DNA from: Beroe ovata
Taxonomy: Eukaryota > Ctenophora > Nuda > Beroida > Beroidae
DNA length: 17,163 nucleotides
Direction of reading: 5' to 3'
Assembly: GCA_946803715.1 (NCBI GenBank)
Contig: CAMPET010000159.1
Location: 65,358 to 82,520 of the forward strand
In this document: piece after piece, positions 7,275 through 15,875 of the stretch
Layout: every line of letters begins with the position of its first letter
Numbering within the stretch: position 1 is the stretch's first letter
Notes under the pieces: model-generated
What the model was told of the DNA's origin: nothing
The model's database searches: none
What the model saw: the letters and a program-made list of their open reading frames with translations, nothing else
Translations under genes and position numbers: made by a program

Positions 7275-10200
7275 TCATTTGTTCCATGATGGGTGTCTCT
7301 TACCGATGAAGGCATCGAGACCCTCCTTCCCGTCGTCCATCGTGAGATTCCTTACCATGGTGTCAGAGCTGAGGTCCGCAGCATCGACCAGCGGCTTTGT
7401 TATTTGTCTAGAGAGGGGGGGAGTGTTGCTATGGTGAGTTGCTATGGTGAGTTGCTATGGTGATGGCAACAGTTAATGTTCAGACTTCAGTGATGTTCAT
7501 GATGACCCCGGTTGTTTTTATGAGGGTGTGTGTGTGTCCTGTGATTGTATACAGTCACTACAATGACCGTTGACACATTACCTGTTGAAGTTAGCGATAC
7601 CCAGTTTGATGACAGGTGAGCTCTTGGAGGCTATGATACCCGCCACCCTCTCCGTTTCTGACACCAGCTCCTCACTGGTGGGAAGCACTCTTGACACCAG
7701 ACCCCCCACCAGGGCAGCTTGGGATGTGATTGGTTCCCCTGATGCACGGAGGAGTCATTGTTTCACGGATTTCATATTGTTTCGTGACAGTATCTTCAGT
7801 TGACAATCAATCGCTGTAAAGTGTAAACAATAACCAGCTGTTTATATTCACCTGTTAACAGCATGTCCATGGCGAGTTTCCTGTTAACAGCGCGACCCAA
7901 CTGAACTCCAGGTGTCGAACAGAAAAGTCCAATGTTAACACCGGGTGTCGCGAACTTTGACATCTCTGAGCAAAGTGCCATGTGGCACGCTGCCACCAGC
8001 TGGCATCCGGCTGCAGTGGCAAACCCGTCCACGCTAGCCACCACAGGCACTTGCGAGTTGGCTATCATCTGAAATAGCGTGTGTCACGTGTGTGATGCAG
8101 TCACGTGGGTCATATTGACACGTGCTATGTTGCCTAGAGATGAGTGTATGTCACTTGCTTAGATCTATAGATAGTGCTCTCTATGTTGTTCTCAACAGAT
8201 ACAAATTGGAATGAGCGGTGACAATACTATATGAGATACCATCGCACAAAGCCACGTCAACTATTACCTATTTAAATGATAATGGACCTATAACAGATGA
8301 AAATGACACACAATGACCTACGCTCCCTATGTAACCACTACTCATACCATACTGTACAAATTTGGGTGGGACCAGTTACACAACTTTTTCGTTACCCACT
8401 TTTTTCGTACACAACTTTTTCGTTACACAACTTTTTGTACATCTACAGATTTGATATTACATGACACACTAATTTCAATTGTTCAGCGATGACAACAAGC
8501 CAAGTCATCGCTATCCAAGCAATACTTTTCGTAATCATATCTCCGTCGTTTGGTAAGTCGCTGGATGGAATAAATTGAAGATCGAAATTTTCACACTTCT
8601 TTACACCTATCTTCGGAAAAAAGGTCGATAAGCTGCCATCTCTTCACTGATTTAATCACGGAACATTCCCTCCACAGGCTCTATTCACACTGTGAAAGAG
8701 TGCAGCAAGAATGATGCCAGGAATATATGCGGTATACCAGGCCTCATGACTCAATTTCACTTGTTAGTTCGCCACATCAGTGATCCGGGGCAGGAGTGCA
8801 AGGCCTCGTTCAACATTTACGAAAAATCAACAGATTACTGGAAAAGCAACATCTATCACCTTGATTTACGAGTTTCGTTTAAAAATTTTGAAATGGAGAT
8901 AGTACAAACAATAAGTCACAGCGATGGTTCGTGGGACAGTTCGCCACTCAAGACGCAAATGCCACCGCTCCGAGCGGAAAACACGATCGTCGTAACAATG
9001 AGACGGTACTACGACGTTGTTTTCAATGGGGAAAACCTGGGCACGAGGTATCCGGTGGATTTCCAAAGATTAGCAAACTTCAAAAAATTACACCCCGGGA
9101 AGAAAGGTATTTGTCTTGTGATAGATGACGAGGAGAGTTACATGATAACAGCCGGTAAGTAGCTCTAGCAATATGGTTCGCTTTATAGTAGCAGAGTTAC
9201 TTCATTGGGCTGAATATGACTTGGGTACATATTCAGTAAAGCCATGAGAGTTTATAGTATAATTTTGGGCAAACGAAGCCCATCCATATTACAGACAGAA
9301 CCGCAGGGAACTGCCAGTATACACTTGACCCCAATTAAACCCCACGGTTACTATTATAGCCCCCTTGCTAAACCAGTTCCCCACAATTTAGAATTCAATT
9401 AAGGATGTTCAGATATTGACGACCGTCAATCATACAAAGTGATTCTGCGGTGAATTTCCCGGTGAGTATAACTCACCACCATATTTATGGTTTATACTTG
9501 GATGTCCCTAGAGTCAACTAGTAGGTGCTGGCCGCTGGAAACCCGGCGAAAAGGTTTCAGATTCTACTACAAAAGAAGAACTTACCACCATAAGATCGTT
9601 ACATCGGTTGAAGATGGTGTGGTGCATCTCTTGGGAGGAAGCAGCGAGCTCCTTCAAATCGTGTCCGGAGCTGAAAACTGGACCTGGGGGTGAGGGTGAG
9701 GGAGGTGAGGAACCTGATTCAAGTGACACTGTCGCGGTTGCCAAGGTGATATGAATATATCAAATTGGACTGGAAAGGAAATCATGGACGAATATACAGG
9801 AAGCATTGTACTACCTGTGCTCCTAATGACGATACAGCGAGATGCGGGTGTGACTGACCTGCGAGTAAGTAGATAATCGACAACCTGCTAACACTGGCGA
9901 AATGTTGATTGTTGACATGCATATACACACAGACACATACACACACAAACAGACACACACACACTACACTCTACACACACACACACACACAGACACACAC
10001 ACTACACTCTACACACACTACACTCTACACACACTCACTCCAAATTGTGACACGTTGATTGTTGACATGCATATTGCATATACAGANACTCTACACACAC
10101 TACACTCTACACACACTACACTCTACACACACACACACACACACTCACTCCAAATTGTCGATAATCTGATTCAGCATTTCGAGAGACAGGGCATTTCTCT

Positions 10201-10345
10201 TGGCCGGGTTATTCAGCGTAACGTAGGAAACTGCATTATCCGTTGTCAGCTTGGTTGCTAGGGCCGACAGGCACTTGCGTTGAGATGCCGATCGCTGGAT
10301 TACTTTACGGAGCATTGCTATCAGTGGAGAGAATGATACGTTCAT
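7275..10345 (-). CDS. ECHDC3: Enoyl-CoA hydratase domain-containing protein 3, six exons
   Basis: Exons on the minus strand are 10345-10149, 9858-9815, 9683-9586, 8068-7852, 7738-7582 and 7407-7275. All phases agree (2, 1, 0, 1, 2) and every intron is GT-AG. They give 846 nt, 281 aa, close to known ECHDC3 proteins. The N terminus is basic and Ser/Ala-rich ([14 protein letters not shown] region), as in a mitochondrial targeting peptide; start at 10345 or the second ATG at 10315. Crotonase landmarks are [10 protein letters not shown] (48-57), the oxyanion-hole segment [13 protein letters not shown] (81-93), [10 protein letters not shown] (128-137), [16 protein letters not shown] (152-167) and the C-terminal FIGKRHPSW. 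Where classic enoyl-CoA hydratases have two catalytic glutamates, this protein has Q136 and G156, the pattern I recall for ECHDC3, so ordinary hydratase activity is doubtful. Intron 3 (8069-9585) contains a galectin-like gene on the plus strand. A cryptic donor (ATCG|GTAAGA) sits in the last exon but is read through, because the coding match continues across it. Confidence 0.93.
7425..7463. repeat. 13 bp tandem repeat, three exact copies
   Basis: GTTGCTATGGTGA occurs at 7425-7437, 7438-7450 and 7451-7463 and is followed by TGGCAAC. It lies in the last intron of ECHDC3, right beside the acceptor. The words resemble RFX half-sites, but spacing is not that of an X-box. Confidence 0.95.
8375..8436. 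repeat. Four tandem copies of a roughly 16 bp unit upstream of galectin-like gene 1
   Basis: Units GTTACACAACTTTTTC (8375), GTTACCCACTTTTTTC (8391), GTACACAACTTTTTC (8407) and GTTACACAACTTTTT (8422) run head to tail. They end about 50 bp before the galectin-like start codon, so they lie in its proximal promoter or 5' UTR. They are also inside ECHDC3 intron 3. Confidence 0.9.
8489..9154 (+). CDS. Secreted galectin-like protein 1 (two exons, 3' end open)
   Basis: Exon 1 (8489-8552) encodes a start methionine and a hydrophobic leader ([20 protein letters not shown]), a signal peptide. It ends at G|GTAAGT, phase 1. Exon 2 (8678-9154, acceptor CCACAG) encodes one galectin-like domain and again ends in phase 1 at CCG|GTAAGT. 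If that donor is not used, the frame stops at once (TAGK, stop at 9160-9162), so about 182 aa could be the whole protein. The domain has HLDLR (82-86, compare HxNPR), W107, the strand [11 protein letters not shown] (132-142) and four cysteines (30, 39, 62, 167). The WGxExR triad is degraded (W-D), so galactose binding is doubtful. The last two cysteines and the EESY ending match the paralogue at 11209. The gene lies in ECHDC3 intron 3, on the opposite strand. Galectins are normally made without signal peptides, so secretion through the ER is atypical. A third exon at 9293 (after ATTACAG) is possible but unsupported. Confidence 0.65.
9890..10148. repeat. CA / ACACTACACTCT satellite with internal duplications
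   Basis: This is ECHDC3 intron 1. CA runs alternate with ACACTACACTCTAC units, with an N at 10086. Two unique words are duplicated: GTTGATTGTTGACATGCATA at 9904 and 10054, and ACACTCACTCCAAATTGT at 10031-10048 and 10141-10158. The second word includes the real exon 1 splice donor, so a decoy copy sits 110 bp downstream in transcript direction. Confidence 0.9.
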
Positions 10346-11208
10346 TTTTCATATTCATGAATTTAGGAGCTCCCTTATGGTAATTCTAGAGTGTGAATAC
10401 TGAATAAATGGATGGAGAATCTAGTCTGTCTACAAGACGAATGACATATCTTATAACGCCATGGCCCAGTAGCTACTCTCAAATCGTTTAGTAATCGGGT
10501 TCTAGGGACCTCAATCCTCATGCACAATAGAAAAACCTATGGACACTGTTATGTGGGTTAGCATAGCCCGAACTACTGGACTGGCTTCATGTATTATTAT
10601 TATAATAAAGACGACATTAGAACAGTGATAATGCATAATGCATCTACTATAATATATCCTGGGTGCCACATCCAATGGAATCACAGAGTTATATCCCATG
10701 ATAGTATATATTATATAACGTGCTATACCTAATATCCTGATCTCTTTTTATCCCGACTCCATGACCAGAGCAGATCAACCTTTTCATTGATCTTCATGCG
10801 GATCAGGGACAGCAATATGCAAATGTTAGCGCGAGGCCCACATCTGCCCTGTCGTAATTGAGATAGTGCCCTCTCACACATTGTTCACTAAAGTAGCTGT
10901 CAATCAGTGTCTAAAACCATGGCGCTAGTGATAAGTATATATTTGAAGATTTTGACATCCATGCACTGTTCTTTGCTGGAGTTTAGGTGTATCACTAAAT
11001 TTAGAAACTCCCTCTCCCCGATTCGCATATTTTTCTGTATTCCTGCACTTCCAAATTAGATGATAAGCGTACCTCCATCATAATATCACCTGTTCAACTA
11101 AGCATCCCAATTTCTTGGACACTTCCCAACACTCATCGCCGATCATTGTTCAAGGTGAATTTCGTCGATACCTAACCATGACCCGGAAATTTTCAGAATA
11201 ATGTATGA
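10346..11208. other. Divergent intergenic region between ECHDC3 and galectin-like gene 2
   Basis: ECHDC3 reads left and galectin-like gene 2 reads right, so both promoters should lie here. The DNA is AT-rich with short ATT/ATA runs near 10590-10720. I see no exon, no clear TATA box and no repeat of note. Confidence 0.5.
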
Positions 11209-12049
11209 ATGGTAAGAATGAGCCTCCCTACGATATTCCTGGTGCTTCTTACGGTCCAGGCTATGAAAGTAGGAGGTAAGAACACAACTTCTTCAAACAT
11301 TACAATAGATTATGCCCTCACCGGGTACTCGTCAAAGTTCTACAAATTCCAGGTCTGAGACAATCATTTCAAAGCTGTTACGACAGTGTGCATCCCGGCG
11401 AAAATAATTATAATCTATTTCTACCTCTGGGTGAAATGGAACCGGGCTGTAAGTTCTACCTGGAGCTCAACTACGATGGAAATGCGGAAAATTGCGTATT
11501 GAGCTTTAATCTGGAGGGAAATGGCTTGTACGTTTACCACGCCGCTTTTCGCGTTAGCTACCTTGGTCATGTTGAGAAAGTAGCACAGAACACCCAGTTC
11601 TCGTACGGCTGGGGATCAGAAGTGGTGACGGATATGAGGAATCTTCGGGTGGGGGTCAATCAGGTGTGGATCAAGATTAGCCAGACTGAATATACAGTCA
11701 GTATGAGCGATCAACAGTTGGACAAGACCTTCCCGGTTGATAGCACGAGGCTATCCACTGTGAACAGAATCAGCCTCAACATTCCTTCCAATAATTGTAT
11801 CACAGTCGACTTAGAAGAGAGTTACATCTTCTCCTACTACCTAGGTAAGCGGTGATTTAGGGTTTCGTCGATCCGACAATGATCCAATCGGAAAATGATC
11901 CAAGCGTGCAATTCTTACCAGACTATTCTTACTATAATCATGAAACTAGAGCCTCAAAATTTGCGCGATATTTCCATAGTAACCAAGATATGAGAATCCC
12001 AACAGGAATCCGGTCCAAACGCTTCCTAGACATTAGCTATTACCGCTGA
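11209..12049 (+). CDS. Secreted galectin-like protein 2 (two firm exons, possible third)
   Basis: Exon 1 (11209-11275) encodes a signal peptide (MVRMSLPTIFLVLLTVQA) and ends GGAG|GTAAGA in phase 1; an in-frame ATG at 11218 could also start it. Exon 2 (11353-11844, acceptor TTCCAG) encodes one galectin-like domain and ends CTAG|GTAAGC in phase 1. Sugar-site residues are better kept than in paralogue 1: H85 and R89 (HAAFR, compare HxNPR), N102 (AQNTQ) and W109-G-S-E112 (compare WGxExR). Cysteines are C31, C55, C70 and C171; C70 and C171 align with paralogue 1, as does the ending DLEESYI. Reading through the donor stops after GKR (TGA 11853-11855). Alternatively a third exon at 11922-12049 (acceptor TTACCAG, 77 bp intron) keeps phase, adds about 42 basic, Tyr-rich residues and ends at TGA. 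The first two exons are secure, the third is a guess. Function is probably extracellular glycan binding or adhesion. Confidence 0.72.
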
Positions 12050-12448
12050 TTCCGTACGCTTTGATCCATTGGTGACTCCTCTCATAGAGACGATAAGGAA
12101 AACAGTGATACATTGAAATTTGAGACACTCCGAGACTTACCCGTACCGTGTCATGTGGGTTTCTCAGTCATTTGTCCAAACTTGAGTCATTTGACATGGC
12201 TAAAAATGATAAATCGTTAGTAAAAGCTTCGATTGAAAAGTAACTATTGTGTTGATTGTTGACTCTAAACGAATGAAGAATACTGGGGAATTACACACTT
12301 TGGCTGTCAGATGTAATAATTGTGTAATACATACGTTACACTTGCTTCTCTATACAAACATGAAAATTCTCCAAAATTTATCTGAAATAATGTAAGATAA
12401 AAACTCCAAACACTGAAATATATACGGAAAAATAAACTGAAAATCAAA
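12050..12448. other. Convergent intergenic region between galectin-like gene 2 and RPE
   Basis: AT-rich DNA with no supported exon. The two flanking genes converge here, so it should carry both 3' UTRs. I see no clear AATAAA in the orientation needed for RPE. Confidence 0.5.
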
Positions 12449-14378
12449 CTATTTGTTCCTGTATCGATTGACAACATCCTTGAGCTCAGCGATCACTTTG
12501 CCCGGGCTACTAGACTTCACAACAGCACTGCCTGAGTGATAAGGGAAATATTTCACCTGATTCAAACTCGAAAATGATATGGGAAACTCCTGAAAAAGGT
12601 GCAAATCGAATTTTTATGACGTGAGTTGTACATATAGACAGTACTAACCGGAGACTATAAAGTTAGCTCCAGCTCGAGCAGCGATTTCGATGGTTTTAGG
12701 CGACAGTCCCCCGTCCACCTCGATATTAGCATCAGGGTGATCTTTCCGCAACTTCTCAACCTGGAAGAGGCCCTGGTTTTGAATTGCACTTCGTGATAAT
12801 GTAGGGACTAAGGACTTATAGAAGGAATTGAGAGTCTTTGTAAGCGACGTCCTCCGCTTCGTAAGTCAAAAACGCAAATGTCATATTTGCATGCGCGCCG
12901 CACGCTAGAAAAATGCTCGCCGCGCGCGCAGCTAGTTCTCAATGAGAACTTCTAGTCTCATGTCCGTCACACGCGCGCGCGTGGTTGCGCACTGATTTCA
13001 TAGAGATATTTTTCGCGCCTTCCATTTACGTTGACAAATCTTAGCAAAGTGTGACAGTTAGGCACAAATAGGATGACATGCAACTTGCAAGTCCAATGTC
13101 CACATTCGATTCCTCGATTTCGGGCAATCGCCAAAAATTATGGATGCATGCTCTTATCTCGACGTAGATGGTTTTGTGATGATAGGATGTTGTTGTTTGT
13201 TGTCATAAGTAGGATAAATTGAGTCATGATATCATTACACCAAGCCATAACCCAATTTCTGACACCTCTGACTGATGACATCTGATTCGATCAATCAGAA
13301 AACTGAGTGAATTGACAGTTTATATTCGTACAATGTATATTCTTTTTGGTCCGATAGTATTCATAATTGGGGGACAAATGCTAACTCTATAAATAACACT
13401 TCATGTGTTCAGATACACTGGTTAACTGCGGAATGCAGTGTACTCAGGTTATGACATAGTTATATACTTAATTGATAGAAAATGTGCGCTCAGTAAACGA
13501 CCATACTCACTTTGGGCATCATGTCCTCCATGAAGCTTTGTCCCCCGAATCCAGGCTCCACAGTCATAACGAGTAGTACATCAAGCAGCGGTGCTAAAGA
13601 AGACAGTTCATCAACACTGGTCTTCGGTTTTATACCACACCCTGCCTGTAATGATGTGCACAACCATGTTAATCTCATGACATTCCAACTGTTGTTAGAA
13701 AAACGAAGTGATTAGATGAATCTCCTGTGATGATACAATGTGCACCTAGGAATGAAGCACGATGAAATTGCATTTGGGACATATTTGTACTTTATGGTTC
13801 GATCGCAAAAGAATGTAAGTAGTAATGGTTATAGCGATCTTTAACAAAAAACGTAGACTAAACATTTGAAAAACATGTGAATTATCCCAGATGCACGCAA
13901 ACGAGCGACAATTCAGAACATATTCATTACCATCATGCCCCCGTCTCTGATCAGTTTAACAGTCTTCTCAGGCTGACTTGACGCCTCCAAGTGGAAAGTG
14001 TAGATGTCAGCTCCTGCATCGGCCATATCCCCAATCCATTGCTCAGGGTTGGAAACCATCATGTGTACTTCAAATGGAACACCGGGAAACTTGTCTCGCA
14101 GTGATTTCACAACTGGCGCCCCTGGCAGAATTGTGTGAATATCCACCTAACTTTGCTAGCATTCAAAGCTCGTTTCAAATCAACAAGTATCGAAAACTTT
14201 GCAGATGCAAACCAAAAGTTATGTTAGGTACAAAGTGACCATCCATTACATCAAGATGTAAGTAGTCAGCACCAGCGTCCAGCATTCTTTGGCATTCTTC
14301 TGCTAGTTTCGACAAATCAGCATTCAGGATGGACGGACCAATCATGCATCCACCCCTGCACAACTTTATAGCAGACAT
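12449..14378 (-). CDS. RPE: Ribulose-5-phosphate 3-epimerase, five exons
   Basis: Interconverts ribulose-5-phosphate and xylulose-5-phosphate in the cytosolic pentose phosphate pathway. Minus-strand exons are 14378-14213, 14121-13931, 13645-13511, 12760-12649 and 12531-12449. Phases agree (1, 0, 0, 1); the sum is 687 nt, 228 aa, the same length as I recall for human RPE. Hallmarks are [10 protein letters not shown] (13-22), [16 protein letters not shown] (41-56), the histidine in [12 protein letters not shown] (H75), TFHLEA (97-102), [10 protein letters not shown] (146-155) and IEVDGG (177-182). The catalytic and metal-binding set H41, D43, H75 and D180 is intact, so the enzyme should be active. 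An in-frame TAG just upstream of 14378, and a possible acceptor (CCACAG) upstream of it, suggest a 5' UTR exon; M12 is a second possible start. The intron 1 donor is weak (TTTG|GTTTGC) but the protein is continuous across it. Intron 3 (12761-13510) is the longest. Confidence 0.95.
12889..12984. repeat. Alternating CG tracts flanking a 17 bp palindrome
   Basis: AGTTCTCAATGAGAACT (12934-12950) is a perfect palindrome with a 1 bp centre. Alternating purine-pyrimidine CG tracts flank it (CGCCGCGCGCGC about 12919-12930; CACGCGCGCGCGTGG about 12970-12984). It lies in RPE intron 3, in otherwise AT-rich DNA. Such sequence can form Z-DNA or a hairpin; whether it does so here is unknown. Confidence 0.75.
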
Positions 14379-15225
14379 ACAGAGTTCCTAACTGTGGATA
14401 ATTTCAATTAAGTTATGTCATTGAATCAGTCAAACTCATGTATCAGAAGAAAATGATATTGGCAACCAATACTTATCACGAACAAAAGTTTTCATAATGA
14501 ACACTACTTATTTCGGACAGCACTGACTGCAGACATTGTATAGGCAATTTTGGTGAAGAGCCTATCACAATTAATCACTTATCATATCAGGTTCCAATAG
14601 TTGTGAGCCACCTTAGCTTTCTTTGACACAATCAAAATACCCTCCAAAATATAACATGCTCATTGCTCATTCCAATTATTGTGATTCTCCAACACTACTC
14701 TGACTACTTAGACCAGTGAGATTGCATTTCCAACCAGTATTTATAACCTTAACACTCAGCTTCTTTCAGGAACATGATATTTAGTATTACTTCATATCAA
14801 GTCTTGGAGGCAGAACAAAAGACACCCAAAGATAATTAGCTGAAACCACCCTCTACATCAACCTAAGCTGGGCTTTGCTCAGATATTCCAGTTTAATCTC
14901 CTTCAATGGGTATTTAGCCTAATAAATTTGTAGCCTAATAAATAAATATCAATAATCAGCATCATCACAAATGGCCCCTCAAAATATCAAAGACCTAACA
15001 AATTAATTAAGTAATAATTTAGTTAAAAATATCAGTTATTCCATTGTCACAAATATGAGTAAAAATTTAAATTACAAAATTTAGAAATTTAAGAAAACAC
15101 AATAACACTACAATAAATATCAATAAACTTCTTTTGTGGTAATGATCACCATTCACCATCTATGTACTATTCTGTTTGACTTGGAAGGATCATAAGGTAG
15201 ACTGGTTCCAAAAGAGTTATCACTA
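14379..15225. other. AT-rich intergenic DNA upstream of RPE
   Basis: Strongly AT-rich from about 14890 to 15125, with repeated AATAAATATCAATAA words at about 14937 and 15114. The RPE promoter and any 5' UTR exon should lie at the left end. No coding exon is supported. Confidence 0.5.
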
Positions 15226-15372
15226 ACTCAAGCTTCCCTAGCCTTTCTGCCTGTTTGAAGCCTCAGGGCCTGGTTAATTGTCTGTGCCTGTGGAGACAAG
15301 ATGCTTTGGAACAGCTGCAGCCCAGGATTTTCTTCCCAGTTCAAGTATAGGGAAGCCTCCATGCTTGGTCGA
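15226..15372 (-). other. Exon-like open stretch, product not recognised
   Basis: On the minus strand a typical acceptor region (TAGGATCAGCAG, a NAGNAG) is followed by GC-balanced sequence open in two frames. One frame runs about 48 codons to TGA at about 15228 and reads like protein (contains MEASLYLNWEENPG and INQALRLQTGRKAREA). The other runs about 35 codons to TAA and is the one in phase with the exon at 15517-15595. I recognise neither product. It could be a terminal exon of the DAP-like gene or a fragment of a transposable element. Confidence 0.3.
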
Positions 15373-15516
15373 AACTGCTGATCCTATTTGATTAAAGTGA
15401 CCAAGGCCCTCTTTTGAAACTACTATTTAATCGCACGCAAAATACTAAAATATTTTAGATTTTCAAATCTACGTCATATAGACAGTACTACACTGTTTTG
15501 TAGGATTTTACCTTAC

Positions 15517-15595
15517 CGTCGGTGCTCGCGATTTTCATTCCGCCAGCAAGGGTAGGGTGGAATTTTACAATACACTGTTGCCCTTCGTTATTCAT
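15517..15595 (-). CDS. Possible first exon of a DAP (death-associated protein)-like gene
   Basis: ATG at 15595 opens 26 codons and ends at a strong donor, GACG|GTAAGG, in phase 1. The peptide includes KFHPTLAGGMKIAS, which resembles the N-terminal HPPAVKAGGMRI motif of DAP1/DAPL1, small proteins that restrain autophagy (family knowledge). The rest of the gene is not established: the nearest downstream exon candidate (15226-15372) has no clear DAP match. The CpG-rich block to its right could be its promoter. This is a short-motif call and could be chance. Confidence 0.35.
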
Positions 15596-15875
15596 GCGCG
15601 TGCACGCGCATTTTATAGTTGTTAGTACCAATTTGCGCGCGCCGCGCTTCCATACGACGCGATCCGACTGGCATGGCAATGTTGATTGTTGTTGTGGCGC
15701 GCGTTTCTTTAGCCTTGCTAATGTTGAATATGAGCACGCGTACGCGCCGCGCACGCGAATAGCAGATCATGTTATATAAAGTCTGACTATATAAATGCGT
15801 ATTGTTTTTATGTTGCGTGACCTAATCTGCTGCGCCGCTATATTGATCAGTAGAATAGAGGCGCGCAACGTGCAC
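15585..15875. other. CpG-rich block
   Basis: Dense CGCG and GCGC words (for example TTGCGCGCGCCGCGC near 15630, GCACGCGTACGCGCCGCGCACGCG near 15733) lie in AT-rich surroundings. TATATAAA-like words occur at 15773-15780 and 15790-15796. It overlaps the start of the possible DAP-like exon. A promoter or a mobile-element remnant are both possible. Confidence 0.45.

Noticed and set aside
9293-9340. Third exon for galectin-like gene 1 after ATTACAG
   Set aside because: It would add only about 14 residues before a stop and has no similarity to the gene 2 tail; left as a note only.
9487-9693. Plus-strand 68-codon open frame
   Set aside because: It is antisense to ECHDC3 exon 3, which has clear crotonase similarity.
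13512-13715. Plus-strand 67-codon open frame
   Set aside because: It is antisense to RPE exon 3 ([10 protein letters not shown]).
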